NCBI GenBank assembly: GCA_031268245.1
Contig: JAIRXN010000186.1
Span: 1-15,056, forward strand
Reading direction: 5' to 3'
Source: Treponema sp.
GTDB taxonomy: Bacteria; Spirochaetota; Spirochaetia; Treponematales; Breznakiellaceae
DNA length: 15,056 nt
The translations under genes and the position numbers were made by a program. Shown here piece by piece: positions 1-7,730 of this stretch (its first letter is position 1; every line of letters starts with the position of its first letter). The notes under the pieces are model-generated. The model was not told the origin of the DNA. It searched no databases and saw only the letters and a program-made list of their open reading frames with translations.

Positions 1-328
1 TGCCGATCCATGTGGTTCCTTCGTATTCGTGGAGTATCCAGTCTTCCCTGTCGATATGCCAGCGGAGTTCCTGTTTGTCATGGTAAAAATACATCTCTTC
101 GATATCGTCAATACCATCCTCGGCATCCGGGATGACAAAAAAAGAATAGCGCTCCTCCGGCGGGGAACTTCGGTCCGCCTCTCCGGCGGAGCTTCCGGAC
201 TCCGTTTCACCCTGGTAATACACCAGGCAGATAAAACCGTAGCTGATCGCCGGTTCCGTGCGTGAACAGGCGCAGAGAAGCAAAAAGAATAAAAACATGC
301 CGAAAACGGCGGAGTACCTGACTTTCAA
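1..328 (-). CDS. Putative lipoprotein, 5' part only
   Basis: This is the N-terminal part of a minus-strand gene that continues past the left edge of the window. About 109 codons are visible with no stop. Starting at the TTG at 328-326, the protein begins LKVRYSAVFG and runs into a hydrophobic stretch ending LLLCAC, which fits a lipoprotein signal with the last Cys as the lipidated residue. The TTG is chosen over the in-frame ATG at 298 because it gives the signal a basic n-region and is preceded by GAGGAG (344-339) ten bases upstream. The ATG at 298 has no ribosome-binding site. A Ser/Glu-rich linker follows, then an acidic, Trp- and Tyr-containing region (DIEEMYFYHD, WILHEYEG). I do not recognise a family. 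It is likely anchored to a membrane on the periplasmic side. It is divergent from the gene at 418. Confidence 0.7.
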   Translation of the reverse strand, partial: MKVRYSAVFGMFLFFLLLCACSRTEPAISYGFICLVYYQGETESGSSAGEADRSSPPEERYSFFVIPDAEDGIDDIEEMYFYHDKQELRWHIDREDWILHEYEGTTWIG

Positions 329-349
329 ACCTTGTTTGCTCCTCAGTTC

Positions 350-378
350 AATATAGTGGCGGATTGTTTACTTTTCAA
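350..378 (-). promoter_or_regulatory. Sigma70-type promoter for the lipoprotein gene at 328
   Basis: Read on the minus strand, TTGAAA (378-373) is followed after exactly 17 bases by TATATT (355-350). Each hexamer matches five of six consensus positions. Transcription would begin near 343, leaving a leader of about 15 nt, with GAGGAG close to its 5' end, before the TTG start at 328. Confidence 0.6.
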
Positions 379-405
379 TATCTATGAAGGGAGGGCTCCT
401 TCTTC

Positions 406-417
406 TATACTTAATTA
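406..417 (+). promoter_or_regulatory. -10 element placing the transcript start on the ATG at 418
   Basis: TATACT at 406-411 lies six bases before the ATG at 418, so the expected first transcribed base is the A of the start codon. The purine-rich GAAGGGAGGG (387-395 region) is more than 20 bases upstream of the ATG and would lie upstream of the transcript, so it cannot serve as a Shine-Dalgarno site. No good -35 hexamer is visible at 16-18 bases. The same arrangement recurs at 2688 and 9788. Confidence 0.45.
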
Positions 418-1725
418 ATGATCCGTCTGTTTGCCTTGATGACGCTGGTTTTATGTTTTCCATACTTTATCCTGAGTCAGACGAGTCCCGCAGCCCCGGC
501 CGGGCCTATACCCGGAGATTCTCCTCTTGAAAGCCTGAAAAACCTCCTTGATGAGCGTGAAATATCCTGGGAAGAGGGACGGATCTATCCCTTTGAAGAT
601 GTTTTTGATACGGCGGAAGAGGGGAAGTCCCCGTCTGTATTCATCAGGCTCCCGGCAAAAAACCGGCCTGAAAATGAAGAGCCCTGGACTTTTGTGCTTC
701 TCTGCCCCCTTAACGGAGAGGAGGGGAAGTTTCTCTTTTCCGCGGAAACCGCCCTTGCGTTTGTCAGGGAAATAACAGCCATGGAGGAGATTCCTGTGGA
801 CTGCTTTGCCGCTTTTCCCGGCGATGAGGAGGCGCCCCCGGAGGGGGAAGAGGTTTTTCCTGCGGCGGATAGCATCATAAACGATCCGTTTTATACCCTG
901 ATTTTCAGGCTTGAGCCTGCGGAACACCCCGGTTCGCTCGTTTTCCGTCATGGTACGGAATCTTCCCTTGTTCAGCTTGATATGCTTAAACCCCTGCCCC
1001 GGCTCTGTAATGAGGAGAATATCGCATACAGTTTTGGGGAACCCGCCGAACTTCTCAGGCTCGGCATTGCGGAGTCCAGCCCGTACCTCCGGAAGCTCCA
1101 GAGTCAGGGCTTCAGGGCCCTGCAGGCGGAGGCGCGGGAAGGCAGCCGTCCCATTGATCCTGAAGCCCTGGGCAGACTGATTGCCCGTTATGCGGTACAA
1201 ACGGACATTTACCGGGATGATTCATCCCTGCATTACAACTTTTTGTCCCTGGCAGGGCATACTTTTTTCCTTTCGGAAGGGCTTATACTGACCGTTTTTC
1301 TTTTCTGCAACGCATGCAGCCTTGTGTGGTTCATAGCGGTGGTTTTACGGAACGGAAGAAAACACAGATCCCCTCTGGCGGAAATTTTTGGGGCCGCCGC
1401 CCTCATTTCAATGAATGCGGAAATGTTTGTCGCTCTGGCGGTTAATATTATCTATCTCCCCTTTCTTCTGGGCGCCTTCCTGGTGCTGCTTCTGGGTAGA
1501 ATCCTGAAAAACCCTGTCCTGGTATGGATCTGCGCAATCCTTGCTCCCCTCCCGCTGATGCTGCTCCCCCTGCTTTACCGGGACGGTTTCCCCGCTTACC
1601 TGGAACTTCTTGCAGATGCAGGGCACAGGCGGCTTCTGCTCGCCGCCCTGCTGATTCTTCCCTTCCTGCTGCTTCTGCTCCGCTCTCTTGCCCTGAGTGT
1701 GGTTACCATGAAAAATCGAGAATGA
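418..1725 (+). CDS. Secreted/membrane protein with possible degenerate M28-peptidase-like domain and C-terminal membrane segments
   Basis: The protein has 435 residues. Residues 1-20 form a signal-type hydrophobic segment after MIR. Residues about 21-280 are a soluble, probably periplasmic domain. Residues about 283-430 contain roughly five hydrophobic helices, ending in a Leu-rich stretch and KNRE. The soluble domain has the order of elements found in M28-type aminopeptidase folds: a hydrophobic strand near WTFVLLCPLNGEEG, a helix ALAFVREI, then a strand ending in AAFPGDEE, and later SSPYLRKLQSQGFRAL. The usual His and Asp metal ligands are not apparent, so this would be an inactive relative at most. 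That assignment is my inference from pattern and is weak. The start at 418 is kept because it gives the signal peptide its charged n-region. The gene overlaps the convergent lipoprotein gene by 23 bases. Confidence 0.8.
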   Translation: MIRLFALMTLVLCFPYFILSQTSPAAPAGPIPGDSPLESLKNLLDEREISWEEGRIYPFEDVFDTAEEGKSPSVFIRLPAKNRPENEEPWTFVLLCPLNGEEGKFLFSAETALAFVREITAMEEIPVDCFAAFPGDEEAPPEGEEVFPAADSIINDPFYTLIFRLEPAEHPGSLVFRHGTESSLVQLDMLKPLPRLCNEENIAYSFGEPAELLRLGIAESSPYLRKLQSQGFRALQAEAREGSRPIDPEALGRLIARYAVQTDIYRDDSSLHYNFLSLAGHTFFLSEGLILTVFLFCNACSLVWFIAVVLRNGRKHRSPLAEIFGAAALISMNAEMFVALAVNIIYLPFLLGAFLVLLLGRILKNPVLVWICAILAPLPLMLLPLLYRDGFPAYLELLADAGHRRLLLAALLILPFLLLLLRSLALSVVTMKNRE

Positions 1726-2353
1726 GGCCGTTTTCCGCAGAGAGGATAGCGGCCGGGGTTATAGAAAAACGCGCCCTTTTACCGTTTTCTTCGAGCTTTG
1801 CTTCCCCGGGCAGTTCCGTAAGGGGATTCCCCTTCCCGTCTTTTGCCGCAAGTGAAACCGTTCCGGGCGCGGTAAAGCTCAATTCCCATACATAATCCTT
1901 TGAAAACCGCTCAAAGATTGCGATAAGCTGCGGATCGTAGGGCTTTCCGCCGGGATTCAGGCAGAGGGAGAGCCGTTTTTTGCCGTTTTCACTCTGATAG
2001 AAGGCTCTCTCCCCACATGCGTCGAGAAACGGGAGTAGGTTCTCCACCGAAGAAAATTCCATTTCGGCGCGAAGGAGGGTATCGTTTCCTTCATCCTTTT
2101 GAGAAAATGCTTTTAACTTCATTCCGGGAAGCCGTTCAAGGCTTCGCTCCAGATCCGCCTTTCCCGCGGGGATGATCGGCCAGGACTCGTTGCCGTCGAG
2201 ACGTCCAAGGGATTCAAATTCCCGCAGGATACGGTATTCCAGGGATATACGGCCCTTTCCCTCCGCGTCGACGGAAATACCGGCCTTTACACCGATACAG
2301 GAAACCAGGAACAGGGAAAGAAAGAGGAGAGAGGGAAACAACTTTTTATGCAT
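1703..2353 (-). CDS. Lipoprotein of unknown function
   Basis: The protein has 216 residues. It begins MHKKLFPSLLFLSLFLVSC, a clear type II signal with lipobox LVSC and Cys19 as the probable lipidated residue. The mature part is mixed alpha/beta and starts IGVKAGISVDAEGKGRISLE, a strand-turn-strand pattern reminiscent of LppM-like (DUF3153-type) lipoprotein domains. That resemblance is by eye only. No catalytic motif is visible. It begins two bases after the stop of the DUF503 gene, and its ribosome-binding site GAGGAAT (2367-2361) lies within the last codons of that gene, so the two are an operon and probably translationally coupled. Its last 23 bases overlap the convergent gene ending at 1725. 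Confidence 0.85.
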   Translation of the reverse strand: MHKKLFPSLLFLSLFLVSCIGVKAGISVDAEGKGRISLEYRILREFESLGRLDGNESWPIIPAGKADLERSLERLPGMKLKAFSQKDEGNDTLLRAEMEFSSVENLLPFLDACGERAFYQSENGKKRLSLCLNPGGKPYDPQLIAIFERFSKDYVWELSFTAPGTVSLAAKDGKGNPLTELPGEAKLEENGKRARFSITPAAILSAENGLILDFSW

Positions 2354-2355
2354 GT

Positions 2356-2643
2356 TTAAAATTCCTCGGAATGGATGCTCATGTCCTGAATACGAACCGG
2401 CAGATCACGCTCGACCATTTGAAAAGCCTTCTGGAGTACCGTTTCGCCGAAACTGCGGGAATTGGAAACCAGGGCGCCTCCGATCTGGGCAAAACTCAGG
2501 GAATTCTGGAGATCTACCTCGGCAACGCTCATGTTGAACCTGCGCTGAAGCTTATCCTTGAGGGAACGGATTATCCGCCGTTTTTCCTTTATGTTGTCCA
2601 CTTCCGGAATTTCAAAAATAAACTGAATCATGGACACGATCAT
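2356..2643 (-). CDS. DUF503 family protein (YlxP-like)
   Basis: The protein has 95 residues, the usual size for the DUF503 family. It shows the family pattern: an initial strand MIVSMIQFIFEIPEV, then IKEKRRIIRSLKDKLQRRF, the strand NMSVAEVD, then IGGALVSNS before the closing helix. In Firmicutes, YlxP-type proteins are encoded near ribosome-maturation and translation-initiation genes and are thought to be linked to ribosome biogenesis. Here the partner is a lipoprotein gene, so context gives no direct support for that role. The start matches the family N-terminus. A weak GGGG (2652-2649) lies five bases upstream. It is the first gene of a two-gene minus-strand operon. Confidence 0.88.
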   Translation of the reverse strand: MIVSMIQFIFEIPEVDNIKEKRRIIRSLKDKLQRRFNMSVAEVDLQNSLSFAQIGGALVSNSRSFGETVLQKAFQMVERDLPVRIQDMSIHSEEF

Positions 2644-2685
2644 TGATACCCCAATACTACTGGTGTACAGACTATTCTGCCGATT

Positions 2686-2693
2686 ATTATACT
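2686..2693. promoter_or_regulatory. Overlapping divergent -10 elements
   Basis: The minus strand carries a perfect TATAAT (2691-2686) for the DUF503 operon, with TTAGCA 18 bases upstream of it (2715-2710). The plus strand carries TATACT (2688-2693), six bases before the ATG at 2700, with TGTACA at 2664-2669 as a possible -35 at 18 bases. The two -10 elements share 2688-2691, so one melted region may serve both directions and the two promoters probably compete. Confidence 0.5.
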
Positions 2694-2699
2694 GAATAG

Positions 2700-5600
2700 A
2701 TGTATGCCTTGCTAAGCCCCTGCCTCCGCCTTCGCTCCCGCGGAGTCCGGCGGAGAGTTCCGCTATTTCTCGCCTTTCTCACGATCTCCCTTTGTCCGGC
2801 ATCCGTCACGGCTCAGGAGGCTGATTTTACCGAAAAATACCCCCTTCTGGAAGCCTCCGCTCCTGAAAAAACGGAAAGTCCCGCCCTGGAGATGGACATC
2901 GAAGCCCTGAAAAAACGTATCACCGAAGAAGCGAAGACAGAACTGGCCAGTTTTCAACTGGGAGATACGGATGTGGATCTCTTTATTTCAGGTTTCTGGA
3001 ACAGCACCCTGCAGGCCAATTACGGCTTCTCCTATAACCGGGAATTCAATCAATTTTACGCCAAATCTGAAGATTCTCCGATACTTTTTACACAGGAAGC
3101 GGATCTTACGCTCTCACTCTGGATACGGGAACGCTGGTTTTTGGAAGCCAGTTTTCAGGAAGACGGGAATGCGCCCAATGTAAACACATACCGGGCAGGT
3201 TATCAGGGTATGGGTAACGAGCCGGTTCAGTATGTCGGCGTCGGCAATACGGGTCTCGATTTCCCGCGCTTCCCCTATCTCGATCTGGGAGGAGACAACC
3301 CTTACGCATTCGGGCTTTACGGAAAATTCGGCGGCGGGGACATCAAATTCCACAGTCTCTTCCGTTACGATATGGGCGCCAGGGAGGAACGGGTCTTTGT
3401 GGGAAACCGGGAGAGAAGCTACAGCTATACCGAACTTAAAAATCCTCTCCGTTACCGTTCCTTTGTCCTTCCCGATAACAATCTGGATCAGGCCCCCCAG
3501 GTCTACCTTGAAGATAAAAACGGCGACCTATTGGATAACCAGGGCCGCCATTGGAGACTGGCTCTGCCCGGCGAGTATGCCTCCGGAGCTGCGGCGGGTC
3601 TTGTGGAACTGAGTACAAGTCCTGAAGGCATGGTTGCCGTTGCGTACAGCAAGAACGGGAACGGACAGCCCTGGAATTTTTCACTGGGAAGCTATACTGC
3701 TGCGGGGAGCGGTTTTCTCGCGGATGTACAGGACTGGTTCGGCCCGGATCACGATCTTGCCTCTTATCCCCAATGCGGAGACATCCCGGGTCTCAGGCGG
3801 CCGGGGGATCTGCTCCTCAGTAATGGGGCGAGGGTTCTCGTGCTCCGGGAAGGCGGTGCTTTTTCCCCCTTTGAAAACCTCTCCCGCTACGAGGCCCCTT
3901 CCAGCGCTACTGCCAATGCGGAACTGGTAACCCTTTCAACCGGGGATCGTGTTCCGGGCTACAGGGTTCTCTCCCTGGACGACGCATCGGTCGCCGCAAC
4001 CCTTCCCTTCTATGCCCGCAGTGAAATCCGCAGAGGTATCTATGAACTTATCCGGGAGGAAACTGCAAGGGACAGAAGGAAGCCGGAAGCCCGCTGGCCC
4101 ATGGCGGATCGTTATGGAGAATTATATCTTCCCGGTTCCTGGAAGAATCCTGCGGATCTGGGCATCCGCTTTACCAACTACAGTTCCGCAGGTTCCTATG
4201 CCATCGGTACGGATGTGGTACCCGGTTCCGTACAGGTTTTCAGGGGAGGCCTTGAGGATTCTTCCTCCAGTTTTGATGAAAACAGCGGAACGGTGCGCCT
4301 CTCCAGCCCTGCGGGTTTCAACGAAGTTATCCGCATCCGTTACCTTAAAAAAAGCGCCGGTTCGGATCTGGGAAGCCTGGTAGCAGGACTCGGCGCCGTC
4401 TACGAAAATTCCGGTCCTTTAAGCGCGGGACTCGGCCTGGGGCTCCGCTGGAATATGCAGGCTATGCAGTTACCGGGAACCACACCGCAGACTTTTTCCG
4501 AGGAAGGCGCAACCAATCCGGGAACCGTCGGTCTCGGCGCTGAAACTTCCTGGGAGACTGAAAACATGAAGGCCCGCGTCACTCTTGGCGCGGGTTTTGA
4601 GCAGAACGATACATCGAGTCTCTACCGGGCCGCGGGCATGGAGAGTTCGGAACTGACAATGAATCTTCCCGCTCAGGACAGTTTCGATTCCGAAGCGCCG
4701 GGTTATATCATGGGAGGATTATACGGGGAACTCTCTTCCGCAAACCAGTGGAATCTCATCTATCAGAATTATCAGGAAAGTACTGCCCTGGGAACTACAA
4801 TCCGTGAAATAGGCTGGGACGGAGCCAGAGAGGTAAGCGGGAAGACAGGGCCCTTCCCCGTGAGGGATCCTCTCCTCACCGATAAAACGGATATTTTGGG
4901 CGCCGAATTCAGCCTGGGTTCCGGCAAGACCTGGGCCGGTTTTGAAGTTCCGCTGGGGGATGAAGGAAGTATACTGGAGGAAACTAAGGCAATAGAAGTG
5001 CCTTTCCGTTTTCATTCTTTTGGCGGAGACTATTCGGATTTCGTCCTTATTCTGCAGATCGGCGCCCTTTCGGAAAAGGACAGTCCGTTTACGGAGAATC
5101 CGGCGCTGATTATGGAACGGCAGATCTACCCTTCCCCGCAGAGCAGTCCCGGGAATCCCGCCGCCTTCGGTTCCGAAGCCAGGATAGAAACAGTGCAGCT
5201 CAATGATGAAGACCGGAGAAAACTCCGGGGCGCCGCATATCTGCGAATCATAGCCCTCAAGCAGGGACTTTCCTCCGTGGACGGAACGATACTTCTGGCC
5301 CCTCCGATCCTCCATGCATCTCCATTCAGGCCGGTCATTGTAAAAGACGGCGTCATTAAAGGCGCCAGGGACTCAACCGGTCAAAGCTCCGTTTCCGCCA
5401 GAGAGTGGCTCGACGAATCCCTTGGACTAAAATACGGCGATATTATCGGCCGGCTTCATCCTTCCGGAGATCAAAAGGTACTGCAGGCCGGATGGGAACA
5501 GCTTGCAGGCGGAGAAAACCCCGGCGTTGACGGAAGAACTGCCGGGATTCCCCTCTCCGAATACCGGGTCTTGAGCTTTTTCTTTAAGGCGCCCGCATTT

Positions 5601-7730
5601 TCAAACCGGATGCCGGCGCGTCTGCGTTTTTTGCTTGGCCGGGGGCCGGAATCCCTGGGCAGCGATCGGGAGACGTATCTTGAGGGAGCCGTACCCCTTT
5701 CGGCCTTTGTTCCCGGAGAGTGGAATAAGGTTGAAGTCCGGTACGCGGGACTCGGGCAGGGAATTTCCGTTGAAGGAAACGGTGTTCCGGGAGCATCCTT
5801 CACGTACCGGCCTTCCCTGGAATCCCGTTCCGGGGAAATTGTCCCGGGAAAATCAGGATACACAGCTTTTTTTATTGATTCCGAAGGACTAAAGGTTCCG
5901 GACGGCGGTTTTTCCCTGGATGAGATTATCCTGGAAGACTCCGCTCCTGCCTTCAGGCTCAATGGAGGTACTGCGTTTGAATGGAAACGCCCCGGTACTT
6001 TACTCCAGATGGGAAAAACGATCGTTTTTTCCGATCCTGTCTTCAATACTGTCCTTGAGACAGGGCTGCGGGGGGATCCTTTTATCGCAGAATCGGTAGG
6101 TTCAGGCGGTATAATCAGCCGTTCCGGCGGAGAGCTAAAGGTACTCGGCGCCGATATAAAGGGAAACTATGGACTTACCTGGCAGGACAATAACCTGAAC
6201 GGAGAAGGTTCCGATATATACTGGGATGCGGGACACAGCATCTCCCGGGCCTGGGGGCCCCTCTCCGCGGCGGAAAACTTCGGCCTCTCTCCCGAAGACG
6301 GAACCATGGAACACAGTATGGAACTTACGCTCTCGCGGTTCCTGCGGAGCAGGGTGAATGCGGAGACAAGCCTTGAAGAGGACATACTGGACAGGAACTG
6401 GGAATTCCAGACAAGCTGGGCTCCTCCCCGTGTGTATATCCCCACACCGACCCTGAATCTCGATGCGGGCTGGAAAGAGGATGAAGAAGGCGCCTGGATT
6501 GAAGATTACGGCAGGGCCTGGGCGGAAAGCTGGGGAAAAATGGCCCCCGACCTGGGAGGCGGAGCCAGGGAACGGAATATTCACGGCCTGGGCTCCCTGA
6601 ATCTTGGTACAAGACCTCTGGGCGTCAGCCTCAACCTGGAAGGCGCCAGCAATTTTACGGCGCTCAGCAACAGTACAATTTCTACCAGCTCAAGCAGGCT
6701 AGATTTTCCCCTCAATCTGAATCCGGTAAATATCCTCTTCCGGGGTGAACGGACTTTCAGCAGGAGCCTTGCCTTTTCCGGCGCCGATGCTCTGGATGAC
6801 GGGGAACTCTACTGGAACAGCATCAACGATTCCCTTCCCCTCTGGCGGCTCTTCCCCCTCTACTCCCTGTGGAGCGATGATTCGAGAAGAGCCATGGAAG
6901 AAGGCCCGGGAAGCGCCCTCTCTTCCCCCCAAACCGATTATTCTTCCTTTAATGACAAGTATAGTATCCAGGGCCAATTTCCCGGCCGCTACGATATCAA
7001 GGCTTTTTTTATTCCTTCCAGCGCGGGGATCAATATCGGCAGAGTGCTTGAAAAACGCATGGATACCAACAGGGATACTCTGAACTGGGGAGGAAACCTG
7101 GGATTTTCCGCGGTGAATATGTTCGGCGCCTTCGGGGTCTACCCCCTTGTTTCATTCTATGAAGGAGACGAGTATGCCCATGCCCTGGAACTTTCCGTGG
7201 CCCAGCCCCGAAGGGAAGACGGCTCCCATTTCTTTGAAGATGATTCTTTCCGCATACAGTCAAGTTTCGATGCATCGTTTCACGGCTTTACCGGAGAAGA
7301 GTTGGCCTTGAACAATACCGCCACGGCAAGCTTCAACGGCAGCGGATTTTCCGCGGGGACAAGCCAGAACTGGCTTGAAAGCATGGAACTTTCATGGACC
7401 GTTCCCACAAAGAAGAGCCTGCTCAGCGTGTTTTACAATTTTGTTGCCGGTGCGGTAAGAACTCAAGGTTCCTGGCTTAAACTTTCGGAATTGCTGGATT
7501 CAGAGTATGAACAATTCAGAAGAGAAAAGGTAGAACTGGCGATCTCCCGCACCATAAACCAGAACGATTACCTGACATGGAACCTTATTCTGGGTCACGA
7601 ATCAATTATCCGCATCCTGGGACGCCTTGATTTTTCAGTCTTTGCCAAACTCGACATAGCTCAAGATGAAACCTCCAAAACCCTTTCATTCCTGGGGACT
7701 ATCGGCACTACCCTCAAGGTCTTCTTCTGA
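2700..7730 (+). CDS. Giant outer-membrane beta-barrel protein, SprA-like in layout
   Basis: The protein has 1676 residues. A signal peptide covers residues 1-38, with a basic n-region (RSRGVRRR) and a probable cut after VTA38. A short helical segment follows (about 65-85), then long stretches of amphipathic strands rich in Gly, Ser, Tyr and Trp. The protein ends TTLKVFF, with the terminal Phe typical of proteins folded by the BAM complex. The region of residues 95-275 (strands, GNTGLDFP, FGLYGKFGGGDIKF, then YRSFVLPDN and VYLEDKNG) and the segment near 507-545 (GSVQVFRGG, then SGTVRLSS and IRIRYL) follow the order of elements in SprA, the outer-membrane channel of type IX secretion. This is an inference by eye, not a proven match. 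A beta-sandwich-like central part (about 890-1110) precedes the C-terminal barrel region. ATG2700 is the only usable start, and it has no Shine-Dalgarno. The last 45 bases overlap the TPR lipoprotein gene. Confidence 0.85.
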   Translation: MYALLSPCLRLRSRGVRRRVPLFLAFLTISLCPASVTAQEADFTEKYPLLEASAPEKTESPALEMDIEALKKRITEEAKTELASFQLGDTDVDLFISGFWNSTLQANYGFSYNREFNQFYAKSEDSPILFTQEADLTLSLWIRERWFLEASFQEDGNAPNVNTYRAGYQGMGNEPVQYVGVGNTGLDFPRFPYLDLGGDNPYAFGLYGKFGGGDIKFHSLFRYDMGAREERVFVGNRERSYSYTELKNPLRYRSFVLPDNNLDQAPQVYLEDKNGDLLDNQGRHWRLALPGEYASGAAAGLVELSTSPEGMVAVAYSKNGNGQPWNFSLGSYTAAGSGFLADVQDWFGPDHDLASYPQCGDIPGLRRPGDLLLSNGARVLVLREGGAFSPFENLSRYEAPSSATANAELVTLSTGDRVPGYRVLSLDDASVAATLPFYARSEIRRGIYELIREETARDRRKPEARWPMADRYGELYLPGSWKNPADLGIRFTNYSSAGSYAIGTDVVPGSVQVFRGGLEDSSSSFDENSGTVRLSSPAGFNEVIRIRYLKKSAGSDLGSLVAGLGAVYENSGPLSAGLGLGLRWNMQAMQLPGTTPQTFSEEGATNPGTVGLGAETSWETENMKARVTLGAGFEQNDTSSLYRAAGMESSELTMNLPAQDSFDSEAPGYIMGGLYGELSSANQWNLIYQNYQESTALGTTIREIGWDGAREVSGKTGPFPVRDPLLTDKTDILGAEFSLGSGKTWAGFEVPLGDEGSILEETKAIEVPFRFHSFGGDYSDFVLILQIGALSEKDSPFTENPALIMERQIYPSPQSSPGNPAAFGSEARIETVQLNDEDRRKLRGAAYLRIIALKQGLSSVDGTILLAPPILHASPFRPVIVKDGVIKGARDSTGQSSVSAREWLDESLGLKYGDIIGRLHPSGDQKVLQAGWEQLAGGENPGVDGRTAGIPLSEYRVLSFFFKAPAFSNRMPARLRFLLGRGPESLGSDRETYLEGAVPLSAFVPGEWNKVEVRYAGLGQGISVEGNGVPGASFTYRPSLESRSGEIVPGKSGYTAFFIDSEGLKVPDGGFSLDEIILEDSAPAFRLNGGTAFEWKRPGTLLQMGKTIVFSDPVFNTVLETGLRGDPFIAESVGSGGIISRSGGELKVLGADIKGNYGLTWQDNNLNGEGSDIYWDAGHSISRAWGPLSAAENFGLSPEDGTMEHSMELTLSRFLRSRVNAETSLEEDILDRNWEFQTSWAPPRVYIPTPTLNLDAGWKEDEEGAWIEDYGRAWAESWGKMAPDLGGGARERNIHGLGSLNLGTRPLGVSLNLEGASNFTALSNSTISTSSSRLDFPLNLNPVNILFRGERTFSRSLAFSGADALDDGELYWNSINDSLPLWRLFPLYSLWSDDSRRAMEEGPGSALSSPQTDYSSFNDKYSIQGQFPGRYDIKAFFIPSSAGINIGRVLEKRMDTNRDTLNWGGNLGFSAVNMFGAFGVYPLVSFYEGDEYAHALELSVAQPRREDGSHFFEDDSFRIQSSFDASFHGFTGEELALNNTATASFNGSGFSAGTSQNWLESMELSWTVPTKKSLLSVFYNFVAGAVRTQGSWLKLSELLDSEYEQFRREKVELAISRTINQNDYLTWNLILGHESIIRILGRLDFSVFAKLDIAQDETSKTLSFLGTIGTTLKVFF

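Noticed and set aside
29..265. A 78-codon plus-strand frame at the left edge
   Set aside because: The minus strand here encodes a convincing lipoprotein N-terminus with a promoter and ribosome-binding site, so the plus-strand frame is a shadow.
451..1200. A 249-codon frame antisense to the gene at 418
   Set aside because: It lies wholly within a gene that has a signal peptide and membrane segments. Its translation is basic and low in recognisable structure, as expected of an opposite-strand shadow.
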